A DNA stretch of 64,000 bases from Eumeta japonica (Eukaryota; Arthropoda; Insecta; Lepidoptera; Psychidae). The stretch is taken from contig BGZK01000495.1 of the NCBI GenBank assembly GCA_005406025.1, positions 186,001 to 250,000 on the forward strand, in the 5' to 3' direction. A program made the translations under genes and the position numbers. Of the stretch, positions 33,160-45,132 are shown piece after piece. The number at the start of each line of letters is the position of its first letter. The stretch's first letter is position 1. The notes under the pieces were generated by a model. That model ran no database searches, had not been told where the DNA came from, and was given only the letters and a program-made list of their open reading frames with translations.

Positions 33160-34750
33160 TGTGTTGTGTATAATAATACACGGTTATCTCAGAAACAGAC
33201 CTATTTCCACAAAAATTTTTATTTTATTAAAAGTGTACTTTTTTATTTTACTAAATAGGTATCGTCTTCGAACAAAAAAAATATGCGGTTGTGGGACCCA
33301 CGTCAGAGATGACGTTTTTTTTTTTAATATAAATAATGTAAAATAAGGAATAAAATCAAAGAATTTTATTTACTATTTTAGAAAAAAATAATATATAAAA
33401 TAGTGAAGTATTAATTATACAAAAAAATACTAAATAATAAATTTCTAGAGAGAGAGAGAGAGAGAGAGAAGGCATAACGCTTTTTCCTTATGTAACTATT
33501 TCAACCAGTCAACCCCTGTTGTTAGGTGTGTTAAGGAATTTGTTCCAAAAATTTCTAGCTGTTGCTTTATTTAGCGCCATTTTGTGGCCTTTTGAGGCAT
33601 GTTGTTGTTATATGTCTTTGTTTTTCAACAGCAAATGGCACTACATGACAGACTACATATTGCACTATATTAAAAAAATATGTAGGTGCATTTTGCATAT
33701 TATGTTGTATTTATTGTATTGTATGTTGCATATTTCGTTTTTCTATATTTATTGCTCGAAATTAACAGAAACAACTTGTTCCGTTGGAAGTCACCTTATT
33801 CCCACGACAAACTTGAAAGACGACGCTTAAAGATCGGTTACCCAGGTACTTAGATTTAATATAAGTAAAAAAAAAAACTTTTATAAAAAATGCTTATATT
33901 AAAAACTATTGAAATGTATATAGTTGATAGATTATAAAATCGACTTACATTACGTAAGTACCTGGATACCTATTGAAAATATTTTTATATATAAACTTGA
34001 TACGAAATACAAAATAAGAAAAGAGTACATATTTGAATTCATTCCGATTAGGTGTTCCACTAATCCTTTAATCTAAAGTTTAACAACTATTAGGTTATAA
34101 GGTGTAAGGTAAAGAATTATTTTACACATAGTTTTTTTTTTAATCTTTTACTTGTAGTTAACAATTTCTTTTTAGCGATTAATAAGAATTAATCGTAAAC
34201 AGTAATTGTACTGCTAGAGAGTGTAATTTAGATGGTCTAATGTTTACTCACACCTGTTCAACTAGATGAACAAGTGAAACAATGATTGTTCTTAAGATAT
34301 TGATTTCGCTGAATGCATTTCAAGCTGTTTCCATTGATTGTCTAAAAGTTCTTTCGTGGAGACACTATCCTGATCGCAGTATCATACGGTCGAAGTTGCA
34401 CGTATGTACGCAAATTGACGCCATTAACTTCGCTTACAGATTTCATTCACGAGAAGAGGACCCCGGCTGCAGCATCCTGCAGTCGAATGGCTTCAGGTCG
34501 TTGTCACGGTGTGGCCTGTTACTGACACTGAAAGTGTATGTAACGCGAGTGTAAATTCGATACTATTAACCGATGTGGGTTCCTCCGTTAGGTGATATTC
34601 CCGGTTCTAGTGTCCAGTTCGTTAAGTTATTGTACTGTCATTGGATGTACACAAATATATACAAACGCTTCAAATCAATTGAACAAAGAAAAGCGGATTA
34701 GAATCAATTTGCGTTTCTTGATTACGTTAATTATAATGGGTGTGGTTGAA
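33160..34750. other. Mostly AT-rich DNA with a GA microsatellite
   Basis: (GA)n at 33447-33470, about twelve uninterrupted units, is a potential GAGA-factor binding run. A patch of normal composition at 34280-34640 with CCCGGCTGCAGCATCCTGC holds a 90-codon frame (ATG at 34282) of no recognised family; a conserved non-coding element is at least as likely. A 103-codon frame at 33519-33830 is AT-rich and unconvincing. Confidence 0.45.
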
Positions 34751-34752
34751 TT

Positions 34753-34952
34753 TTAAAAGTTAATAATTTAAAATAAAATAACAATCCAGCAGAGAAATTG
34801 ATACTGTAACGGAGAGTTGACGAGTAATAGGCAATCTGTTAAATCTTAAGTAATATTTTTACGAATTACTTTTATACTTTTGGAGCGACTCGTCATTACC
34901 GTACTGATTTCTCTGCTCAATTGTTATTTTAATGTAAATTATTAACTTTTAG
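34753..34952. mobile_element. Palindromic MITE, 200 bp
   Basis: Left TAAAAGTTAATAATTT and right AAATTATTAACTTTTA are inverted. The pairing continues inward through AAAATAACAAT, AGCAGAGAAAT and CGACTCGTCA/TGACGAGT with small indels, leaving only a short central loop. No coding sequence and no obvious target duplication. Typical of a full-length palindromic (foldback) MITE. Confidence 0.85.
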
Positions 34953-35052
34953 AATTCGTGTTCGTTTCGTAACAAACTAAAAAAATGTGAAATAAAATAG
35001 AATGTAAAAAAAATCGCCTTTAAAAACTTATTTAAATAATTACGTACACAGA

Positions 35053-35084
35053 CTTCAAAAACGACTGATCAGTTGTTTTTGAAG
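35053..35084. repeat. 32-bp near-perfect palindrome
   Basis: CTTCAAAAAC ... ACTGATCAGT ... GTTTTTGAAG, with a single mismatched pair. It has no loop, so it is a cruciform-type site, not an RNA hairpin. Confidence 0.8.
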
Positions 35085-35089
35085 CCTAT

Positions 35090-35630
35090 TCCAGATAAAA
35101 CAAGACGTTAAGTATTGAAGCAATAAAAAGTGGCTCTTCTTCTTTTAAGACGACCCAACTGTATCTTTGGAACTGGAGACGATTCCAAAAACCCCATTAA
35201 TTGTTTTTGAATCTAATTAAAAAATTGTTTTTTAAGATGGTTAAAAACCATCCCCAAAAAAATAATTTTCTTTTTTACATTTTTAATTTCGTTTAAGTGA
35301 TAACTCACTGGTCAGTTAGATCGTTTTTGGAATTTGATCTCGGTACTTTCTGCTTCGAAAACAAAGCTTTTGATTATAGAACTACATATGTATAATAGAG
35401 ACATACTTCTTTGGTCACATATCAATGCATTTATCTTATTTACTTATTTGGACACATCAACATATTTAAAGAGAAACTGAAGATTATCATAAATGTTTTT
35501 ATGATTCGAATGTACTTTTTATTACTCAAAAATGTACAGCTATCTTTATAGAAGATTTCCCATCGGGAAAAAGTTCGTAGCATAAAAGACCATTGAATCG
35601 TAATAACGCACTCTTCTTCCGTGATTTGAT
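35090..35630. other. AT-rich DNA, nothing recognised
   Basis: A small GATGGTT/AACCATC hairpin occurs near 35237-35253. Otherwise featureless. Confidence 0.5.
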
Positions 35631-35639
35631 TCATGTGTA

Positions 35640-36420
35640 ATTCAGAAACTGACTATCTCGTAAGCCGTAATCAAAACAGTATTTCAATGGCCCACCTGAA
35701 CGGCCCTCGGGGGCATGATATTTGTAATTCGCGTTTTGCCGCCCTTTTTCTCTCGCGCCAAACTTTTTCAATATGGCGGCGGCGGGAACCGCGCGCTGCC
35801 ACCATTAACCACCGACACTTCACCGATGCTATAAACTCACAAATCATGAAATGTGCCCTCGCAAATCTGAAATCCGATTTTCAACCTTCCTACCTCGATA
35901 TTCAGTCGCAACTTCTCCCCCGGCCCTCTCCCGCCCGCTCGAATCAGATATTCACTCCGGCGAGTCAATTTCAGCGCTATAACCTGTTAACGGAAAACGC
36001 ATTTTTCAGTAACCCCGACGCGGGGCCGAGCGGCGAACAAAGAGAGCGAAAAACGAGGCCAACATTCGTTAATAATGTAATGTATATTTATTCGTCTACG
36101 TTATTTCGTCGATGTTCGTTTTTGTCGACCGGAGCTTTTGTCGTAATTATTACTGAAGCAGTAGCAATACTCATGTGAACGTCAGTTCCGAAAACGTCAA
36201 TAGATCATTGTTTTCTTCGATATTATGCGAATGCCGCAAGCGCGATCGAAGCGGGCCTGCCACTACGTACAACTTCTGCGGTGTAAATATTGTATGCGAG
36301 ACGGATCGAAAAGCTGACAACTTTGTTCAAGTTCGATCGTGACAAGAAATTCAAAATTTGTATTGGAATTGCTCACGACGCCACTGTCCGGTGTCGCGTT
36401 CTTGAATCGATTCGTGTAGT
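35640..36420. promoter_or_regulatory. GC island 6a with E2F- and Pho/YY1-type motifs
   Basis: A sharply bounded, mixed-composition block. It contains CTCTCGCGCCAAAC (E2F-type TTTGGCGC on the minus strand, near 35752), CAATATGGCGGC (YY1/Pho-type, 35769-35780), CGCCCGCTCG, and GACGCGGGGCC. A 181-codon ATG frame (35633-36178) spans it. It reads GPRGHDICNSRFAALFL then WRRREPRAATINHRHF, shows no domain, ends with an unrelated hydrophobic tail, and is best explained by GC-rich, stop-poor DNA. Regulatory role inferred. Confidence 0.45.
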
Positions 36421-36479
36421 TTTACAGGGTCCTGAGGAAATCGGAATATAAGATTGCAGAATATTTTACATTTATATTA

Positions 36480-36800
36480 AGGTGGAGTGTGTTTTTCTGT
36501 GCGGCCTAATTTATATGGCGTCGGGTATTCCGCATCTAATCAATAAGCGGCGCGCGGCGGGCGGCGGCGCCGGCTCGGAGCAGCTCGCGCGCCGTCGGCC
36601 AAGCTCGATCGATTTCGGGCGCGCTCGGATTCCGAGAGAAACACGTTCATCCCACGGACTCGGGTGTTCTCGCTTCAATCGTAATTCCATTTTCCGCCCG
36701 CCTTGGCAAATTGAAATGTCGTAACTCTTGGGGGAATATCGGCTTTCTGCCCAGGAAAAATATTCTGTTCCGCCATTGTTGCTGCGCTTCAAATAGTATG
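36480..36800. promoter_or_regulatory. GC island 6b with further Pho/YY1-type motifs
   Basis: Separated from the previous island by only ~60 bp. It includes TATATGGCG (36513-36520), GCGGCGCGCGGCGGGCGGCG, the palindromic core CTCGATCGATTTCGGGCG, and CGCCATT (36771-36777). All frames are incidentally open and none is coding-like. Islands 6a and 6b together form the longest non-AT-rich stretch outside 62 kb. Confidence 0.45.
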
Positions 36801-38340
36801 GGGTATTTTAAGTCCTTCAGTCAAAATATTCAGTTGCTCGGAAAAGAGTCGGCGCATATCCCAGTTAAATGCGCGTTAAGGTTTTCGGCGTCACATGACT
36901 TGCTGCTAGAAAGATGCGCTTCATTTTCCACCAGACAGTGTAAGAATTTTTATAAAATATTAATTATTCGATTATTTTATTGGTGTGTTCGTCTTATTAA
37001 AAAAAAAAACCATTGTAATCCAACGCGTAGACTATTTCATAAAATGTTACCAACCCAAAAAAATGTGTTAAATTTAGATGCGCTTGCGCAGTGGCTTTCT
37101 AAACCTTATAACCGGTTTATTTTTGTTCCGAGTGATAATTATTTGTGTGTTCATAGATATTGATCACTTCATGATCGTTGCAATGTTGCAGTAACAATTA
37201 ATTGTAAATCACAGTTTTATTGACAACATAATTACTTATTCAATTTGAACGTACATTAATCACTAAATACGAAAAGTAAGCACGGTAAAACGAACTTTTT
37301 AAAGATTTTCCTTATTCATGTATACGATTTAGCACTCTTAGACGCCAAATTCATATGAAAATTCAAAATGTTTAAGAAAGGGTTACAGCGTACGGGTAGA
37401 AAGAAAGGCGAGAAACACTTAGAAATATCTAAAGTGGAAGTGTCACAAAAAACAGATTCCTTGAAATTTCACAAACAGGCATTAATAAGGTGGTATATAC
37501 ATACAGATATTTATATGAATTAAAAGACAATTTAAGTGTTAAGGTATCGCCTTTAATACGCACCGGATCTAATTGGTCTGAACATATGTATTTAACTATA
37601 TAAATGATATGCTGGGATCCACAAATATCCCCTAAATAATATTGATGTGATTGTGATAAAAGTATTACTTTATTCATTTATTTATGTATAACTTAAGACT
37701 TGGTTAACAAATCATAATAATAGCTGGAATCGACGGAAGTACGGCAACTTCTTCAAAAGAAATCTACACAATTAAGGAGAGTTCTTAGTGTTATATTATG
37801 CCGCTTATAAGAAATTAAAACTAGGATTTTTAGTCAGCGGTTAAATATTTAATCTTACACTTTAGTCGAAATTTCGCCTTTAAAATAAAATATTTGCGTA
37901 ATATTAGAATTATTCATTGTGGTTCTGATGAAAGAGATATATTTTTTTATTATAATACGCTGTTAGCAGCTTCAAAAATTACCTTTATAGTAATTCGGAA
38001 GATAAAATAACGTTGTTCTGTTTCTATTGCAGTATACAGTATCCAAGTTTTTCTTGGTTTAAAGATACATTTTTTTTTAATTTCTACAAAAATCTTTGTT
38101 CAGAAATTCATTTTCCATTCGGACTATTTTTACTTTTTAAATGATATTTGTATTGATATATGTCACGATCAATTTGTCACGTACTTACATTTTAGCATAT
38201 ATAAAACGGCTCTACTTGCAGTAACTGTGAGTAGGTAGTAACGATATAAAACTAACAGTATTTCTTTACTTTGTGCGTACACGAATAGCTTATCCCTTAA
38301 GAGGCCCAGTAGGTCAGATAAATTGAACCCTCGGCGTTGT
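36800..38340. other. Ordinary to AT-rich DNA, no gene recognised
   Basis: 36840-36930 is mildly GC-rich and seems to be the shoulder of island 6b. A 150-codon ATG frame (36711-37163) crosses the boundary and has no recognisable domain. Nothing else identified. Confidence 0.45.
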
Positions 38341-38470
38341 GTTCACACGTAAATAACATGTAGAGAGGGCGAGCGGGAGTTGGGGAAGGGAGTTGAGAGC
38401 AGAGGAGAGGAGAGGAGAGGAGGGACGCGACGCCGCGATCTCGCCGAGCAACAGGAGCCGGGTCGTCATG
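38341..38470. promoter_or_regulatory. GC/purine island 7 with GGAGA array
   Basis: The purine-rich block GAGAGGGCGAGCGGGAG leads into (GGAGA)n at 38401-38423, then ACGCGACGCCGCGATCTCG. A TTTGGCGCC E2F-type site lies just downstream near 38550. It resembles GAGA-rich promoters or PREs; inference only. Confidence 0.35.
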
Positions 38471-38559
38471 CTTTGTTAATCTTCACGTTTTGTACTGTTA
38501 ACCATAACTGATAAGTATTAGAAGTTTGACCACCGAGTTCGTTTAGTTTGGCGCCTTCA

Positions 38560-40260
38560 CCAACTTATCTATATGATAATGTATAAAGTTGTATTTCTAA
38601 TGTGATATAAATATAACCGACGTTTTGCGTATATGAATTTACCTAATTTATGTGTTGTCTTAATATGTCTTTTAAAATGAACTTCTTAAAAATAAAACCC
38701 CTAAGCGACTTATACCGAGATAACATTCGATTCACCCTTTAATGTCATTTCAAAGTGATTTAACGTCTAAATTCAAGGTCAAACTGAGAGCACAAACTTG
38801 GGTTCTTTATCAAGACACATAAATAATGAATAATTCGTCTCTGAAACTAAAAATATACTGATATTCCCATCGTTGTCAATTGAGGTGCTATTTAAAACTA
38901 TCATTGATACTTTCGGACCGTTAACGAAAATACGATATTTACCTTAGACGTCGGGCATCTGAAGACGGCGCAATGGAAGCGATTCTTCACTTTAAAAGGA
39001 TTATTTAAATTTTCATTTAATAACATTTTCTACGTATGTTAGTAACCGAATAACTTTTTTGTCTTTATTCCTATAAGTGTAGGTACTTACCACACACAGT
39101 TAAACCTTCCGGCGCAGCTATATTTATAAGGCTTCTTCACCTACAATTGAAACTATTACATTTTTCCTGAACTGTTAATAAAACAAATACATTTGGATTT
39201 TTCAAAAGACCTATTTAAGTTTTAATTTAATTTCAGAAAAATATGACGACATTTTAATTTGTTAAGTAAGTATTAAAATGAAATAGTATCTATGTTTGAC
39301 TAAAAACATGAATTTGAAATCAACACCACGACAGATTTTCAGAGATGTAGGTGCGTGTTACAGGTGCGAATTAGATTTGTGTTGTTGGCATTCCGTATAT
39401 TTCACTGTGTAAAAATAAATATAACATTTTAAAGAGGTTTAGTATTAGATATGTTGAAATGATGATGATGAAATCACATGCCTAAATGAAACTAAGTAAT
39501 AATAAGCGGAATTATTGCTTCGAAATTTTATAATGTTATTAGAAAAAAATTTTTTAGGTTATTTAGAATTGTGCTTTTGGAGATGGAGGTCTCTTAAAAT
39601 TAGATTATAAATAAAATTCAACGGAACGTTTTGATATGTCTGCTTGTCAAAGTCTGTTTTCTCAGAAACTAAATAATCCAGAAATACATTTAGAATACGT
39701 TGTTCATTTATAATTTTAAAGTTAACTTTTCAAATCTGTTAGTTTTGACGAATCACATCCAAAATGAAAACATTTTTTTAACTTTATGGAGTGCAAAAGT
39801 CTAATGGCGTGCCAAATATAAGCTTATAAAAGCACGAGGTCCAAAATCTACCTATATGACATTAAATTTCTACAATTTTTCATCGCACTTATAAAAAATT
39901 AAATATTTTTTTTTGTTCACTCAACCAAATTTTTGACATGACTTCACAATTTGATATTATTGATTGTTATATGTGCATACTTTATTCATTAGTGTTAAAT
40001 AGTACGAAGTTAGTAACTCATCGATGCATGGGACAGTTGCACATCGTTCTTATTTTCATCCCTTTTAGGTGTTTAATACAAAAACTGTGATTAATTTTCG
40101 CTATGACTTTCAATTATGCGTTTCGAGTTCGATAACTTTAGTGCCATTAACAAGCTTTAAGTATCCAGGCCGAGAATATGATCATTTATACTCCCGGGTT
40201 ATTGTCCCAGTTTCTAAGAAAATTTCGTTATTATACTATGTTGTCCTCGACTAAGATACA
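38560..40260. other. AT-rich DNA, nothing recognised
   Basis: No gene, GC island or repeat family found in this stretch. Confidence 0.5.
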
Positions 40261-40450
40261 GGGTGAGGTTCGGGCGGGCGCAATGTTGCGCGGCAGCGGC
40301 GGGGGCGGCGGGGGCGGCGGGCTGTGGGCGGCCAAAGGGTGCGAGGCTTTGCATTAATAATGTTGATATCCGCCGGCCTCTCGATTAATTTGATTAGTTG
40401 ACTTGTTGTACGAAGCATACCTTGTTGCTGCCGACTAACGCCCACTGTTT
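40260..40450. promoter_or_regulatory. GC island 8 with homeodomain-type sites
   Basis: A G-rich run GCGGGGGCGGCGGGGGCGG (G-quadruplex-prone) is followed by TTTGCATTAATAATG (POU/homeodomain-like, near 40350), GATATCCGCCGG and TCGATTAATTTGATTAG (40381-40397, with TAAT/GATTA sites). A sharp switch from G-rich to TAAT-rich sequence within 100 bp is typical of developmental enhancers. No coding frame. Confidence 0.45.
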
Positions 40451-42090
40451 CCCGTATATCTTTCATTTAATCACTTATATATATTAAATTTTTTTTTTTT
40501 AATTACTACTACATTTCTGTGACGAATTATTTTCTTTATACTTGACGCATTAAGGTTGTAAGAAAGGATGCCTATGAAAATAGCAAAAGTTCGAAATTCC
40601 TTTAAGCAGATTTAACAAACCCTTCAAATAATAATTTTTGATTTCAAATAGCGTTAGAACGAAAACTTTACAAGATTAGACGGCAAAGTTTTTTTTTAAA
40701 TAGTCTACAGAATTCATAATTTTCTAAAAAACATATTATCTGCTATAATCTTTCGTTCGGATATTAAATAAGCTGAAAATTTAAAATTATATAAAATAAC
40801 TAGTTTCGACCTTAAGTGAAAAAAAATCTACAGTAAAATAAAAACATTTTTTTTTTCACCTAAAATCAAAATTTCACAACAGGTCATTCGTTCATTAGCA
40901 CATTATTGTACGTTAAATATTATTAAATATATGATCATTATTAGATCATTAGTTTAATAGAGTTATGTTTTATTAATTAAGTCTTTTTAATTAATAAACA
41001 TTGTGAAATTTGTGTAATGATAACCAAGATATGAAAAGGCTAAATGTCTAATTAGATAGATAAAGTTGAGGGTGTTTTAAAACATGGACGTAGAATTTTG
41101 CTATAAACCTCCATATTACATTTTTGCAAGAAACCGAGCGAAAAGGATTTTAGGGTTTATAAATTTCTTAAAGCAAATTTCCCTTATTTTATTTTAATCT
41201 CACTGTTTCAACCAAAAACTTTCTTCTTCGTCTTCTGAAAAGTATCAAAAAATATATGAAATATGTAATAAAAAAGCAATATATATTTCGATTTGTATAT
41301 AGAAATTGTATGAATACATTTTGGAAGTTCTATATATATATTTTTTCTGTACGTATGTCAATCACTGAATTTCTACTAAACGGCTGGACTCGCTATGAAG
41401 AAACATTTGTGTCTGTTTAAGTAGGTCCCTTGGCGATTTAAATTCACAATTGGAGCCGATTAAGGATCTTTTTAATTTTTTTTACTCATATCAAAACAAT
41501 ATCCCAACATTTCACTTTCAATCACCCCTAATATCTTTTAAAAATAATTAACTCACCGTCAAAATCTGGGAAATTCATGAATTATCTTCTGAAAACATTT
41601 GTGTACCGACACTGATACGCATCAATACATGCGCTAGTCACTTGCGTCGTACTTGACGTTGCTTTGACATTTCAATTTCTATTCCCTGTGCTTCTATAGA
41701 TTTGAAATAGAATATTTCGTATCTATAGAAATTAGAGAAATTGCATTCGTCTTTTTAGTTTTACTTTGGGCAACAGAAAATCGCACAATGACTAGACGAC
41801 ACTGTTGAAACGTCAAACTAAATGTCAAATGTCACTTAGTTTAAATTTCATCGAAAAAAGATTCGTTGAACCCACTAATAGCAGGCAAGGCGATGTCGTC
41901 AGGGCCGCTACTTATAATATATTTTTCTAATGTGATATGACATTCATGTTGATGAGTCTTGAAATTAATTTTGTATGTATTCTCAAGTTTACATTTTAAT
42001 TATTATTTTTTTTTTTGTTGCACGATATACATTATATTTGAATAGTAAATACAAATATTAACGATGTAACTAGATTTTAAGTTTTATTTT
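40450..42090. other. AT-rich DNA, nothing firm
   Basis: A 9-bp inverted pair (TCTATAGAT at 41693 and ATCTATAGA at 41721) and repeated TGACATTT / AATGTCAAATGTCA motifs around 41665-41835 suggest a small decayed element. No gene. Confidence 0.4.
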
Positions 42091-42095
42091 TTTAG

Positions 42096-42526
42096 TGTTC
42101 AAGAGCGGTGCCTTCAAAACATTCTCAGTGTCATTCTGAAGTTAGGACCTCAGTTCTGCATGTCGTCACCTCTTTGGTGGCGACGGACGTTAGCGGCTTC
42201 TAACGCAATTAACGTGAAGGGTTTTCAATCCACACGAGCTAAAATAAAAGAAAGATGGAACCGTTTGTCTAAGCAGTTGTTGTTCCGTGTCAGATTTTAA
42301 TCATCTCACGATGTTACTAACGAATCTCGTCACTCACGCGAAAAAGTCCAGTGACGTTTTAACGTATTTTCCGAGACACGGGGTGAGTGGCCTGATTCCA
42401 CTTGAAGTCAAAAAACTCATTGGTCAATTTGCCCGTAGATTGGATTCCAATTCGTTACCTTCTGGTTCGAAGGAAACACTCTTATCTTCTAAGCCAGAAG
42501 AGCTGTTAACTTCAACCGTAGTGTGA
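42096..42526 (+). CDS. Unidentified exon-like block
   Basis: A pyrimidine-rich tract ending TTTTTTTAG (42088-42096) is followed by a block of more balanced composition. One frame is open for 67 codons: VQERCLQNILSVILKLGPQF, then WWRRTLAASNAINVKGF, then RAKIKERWNRLSKQ. As it ends, an overlapping frame takes over: SDFNHLTMLLTNLVTHAKK, FPRHGVSGLIPLEVKKLIG, ending at 42526. A strong donor match (GGG|GTGAGT) lies near 42380. This could be a real exon, a non-coding exon, or a pseudogene with one frameshift near 42285. No family recognised. Confidence 0.3.
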
Positions 42527-42529
42527 TAA

Positions 42530-43435
42530 AACCCTGAAACAACACACAGAGGGCAGCTGTTAATATTCAATGCAATTGTGTATATTTAGGCGTGTAAAGA
42601 AGGGGTGCTTTAACAAATAATAACGTATAGCAGAACATTCGTTGCCCAAGTCTAATTCGCGCTTGACTAATAATGTCAAGTTATTTAATAATTACACAGC
42701 AGCAGTAATATTAGTTAACGACAGTATATTAGTTGAGTTGTCTACCTGCAACGCGTATTAGTCGAGCTCAACTCCTTACAGGGTCAAATTTTGCATATTT
42801 TTTTTTGTATTTTTAATTGTAATGTTGAATTTATTAAATTATTTTCTATTTTTTTTAATGCATTAGATACTAGAATTGATATAGGTTTGAATAAATGGCT
42901 TGATGCACTCATTTGGAGGTTAATAGTATTTTGGAATAAACAAATATTTATTAATAATTCTCTCGAGAAATCGAAAGCAAAAGCATATAAAAAATCGACC
43001 AATTAGAAGTCGAACTCTAGCATTAATATAACCGTAGCAACAAACAAAATGACGTGAAAGTTGCAATCGTACTAAGTTCAAATGAAATGGTATTTCCTTA
43101 TATTTTATAAATAAAAGAAAAATACTATAAAATAGTATTAGTTTAATAATTTATTTGGGTAGTACGTACCGAATGTATTAAAATTCCCTCGCGTGGCCGT
43201 ATGGGCTGGTACTTAGTTTGTTAGCTTAACACACAACCTTCGATTACTAAAAATTGTAAATATTTAAACAACATGAAAACAGATTTTTTCAAAATAAATA
43301 CCTTTCAATTTAGTAGCGTTCTGGAAAATACGTAGCATCTTCAAGTCCAACATATCCCAGTATTTAAAGACTAAAACTGTTTAAAAAACCAGTGATAGTA
43401 TACGGATACTAAACGTAGCCACTTACTGCTGGTCT
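42530..43435. other. AT-rich DNA, nothing recognised
   Basis: No gene or repeat family identified. Confidence 0.5.
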
Positions 43436-43439
43436 ATAA

Positions 43440-43790
43440 AGTTCTAGCTTTATACAACGTGCGGTAGAGAGAGCTATGCATAGGATGCTCTCTACGAGAT
43501 AAAATTCGTTAAAAGGCCATGTTGGTTATTGCCATGGCCATTTTTTATTGTACGTCTCACAGGTTTTCGTGGGATCAGTAAAAAAAGTAGCAATAGGCAG
43601 ACCATATATAGTTCTTAAAATAGATAACCGCTGCAGAAGAAAGGATCTTGTGTGGCAACCGCGTATCGAACGTCGCAGCGTGGGACGGGCTCCTACCCGA
43701 TGGTCAGAACCTGACGGGCCACTGTGTGTTGCAGGTGGTCCACTGTGGTACGTCTCGTGTTCAGTATCAAACGTCCAATAGCCGAAACAA
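43440..43790 (+). mobile_element. 3' fragment of a non-LTR retrotransposon (C-terminus plus 3' UTR)
   Basis: Around 43450-43510 the plus strand reads RELCIGCSLRDKIR, a decayed form of the QRAMER.MLGVSLRDKIR motif near the end of insect RTE/jockey-type polyproteins. At 43623-43715 it reads RRKDLVWQPRIERRSVGRAP then TRWS, matching the conserved R.VLEWRPR.G.RSVGRPPTRW C-terminus. It then passes into ACGTCCAATAGCCGAAACA, which is shared with 55.8 kb. Frames are broken between the pieces. It may be the same family as the endonuclease fragment at 6.5 kb. Confidence 0.8.
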
Positions 43791-43799
43791 CAACTCAAC

Positions 43800-45130
43800 T
43801 ACAAATAGTACTGTTTAAAAAACAGTCTGTATTTTTATTACTTTGCGTAGATGTCACACGCATATAATAATATTGTATGAGGTAAAGTCATAAATGAAAC
43901 TACACTCACGTAAATAGATTTAATGACACCCAAGCAAATTTATGTCTTTGATCTGATAGTGAAATCCAACTAGCCGATGTACGACTGAATTCCTTTAAGA
44001 TTTATTCCATAGCTCAGTGTTTGGATAAATTACTCTAATAAACTATTATAATGTTGTTTATCAATTACTATATGAATTATTCTTGATGCTACAACGATGG
44101 GACACTAAATTCTGATCGTTAGGAATAGCAATAGGTTTGAATAATTATTTTCAAAATATCTTCGAACAATAGATTTGTGCAATAATATATAGTTTCGGAC
44201 TCAGTTAATATTTGCCATTAAATATGCATTTATTTATATTACTTTGGTTATATCACGTACGACAAGCTGATGTTTTACTATTCATTTAATTTCAGTTTGT
44301 TGAAACCCTTTCAACATTAAACATATTGGTATTTTGTAGTTTGTAGTGATTACGGTCAACTATTTGTACAACAGTGTCAATAGGTAAGCGGCATGTTTTC
44401 AATTGATTGATTTTTGATCGATTTGTGAGCCAAGACATCTTACATATACAAATTTCTGGAATAGCATCTAACAAATGAGAACATAGACCAGTTGATTTAA
44501 TGAATCAATTAATTATAATTTTCCTTAAAAAATATTAGTTGGGTTATAGAAGAAAAGTTATTTTATAGTGTATTCCTTTTCAAAATATTTAATGGTAATT
44601 TAAACGTACTATCATTTTTACCGTAATTGCATTTATGAAAAAAATTTTTTTTCTTTTGAGAAATAATTCTTTAGGTAGTCTCTTAATTGTACAAATTATT
44701 TAAAAATTATGTTTTTATTTGATAAATTAATTGCTTAACGCCTACATCACCGCACAGTTTATACAAATTATAAAGATAAATTGTAAACCTTTAACTTTAA
44801 ACTATGAAATACTATAAATTTATAATAATTAAGTAATATAACAGTTCAATGGTAAACAAATTCAAATACCGTCAAAGTTCTACAGACAGGGTTACTGTTA
44901 TTATCATTCGCTAGAATGACCAAGTACAATTTTTTTTACAATAAAATACTCGGTACCATTAAACAAAACGTGCAAGTTGCAGTTGCACTAGATCAATCAC
45001 ATTTTAGGAGGAGCGATATGGTGGTAAGGAAACTCTTAATTAAATACTGAATTTAGTAAAATCTGGCGTAATAAAAAAAAACAGAACAGAAAGTCAGTTC
45101 AAATGAGAAACATCAAATATCACTTGTTAC
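43800..45130. other. AT-rich DNA, nothing recognised
   Basis: No gene, GC island or repeat family identified. Confidence 0.5.
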
Positions 45131-45132
45131 TA

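Noticed and set aside
35633..36178. 181-codon ATG open frame as a gene
   Set aside because: No domain, no low-complexity or codon pattern typical of proteins, incongruent hydrophobic tail. It coincides with a GC-rich, stop-poor island. Kept as a regulatory island.
36711..37163. 150-codon ATG frame as a gene
   Set aside because: Crosses from a GC island into AT-rich DNA, no domain, no splice or promoter support.
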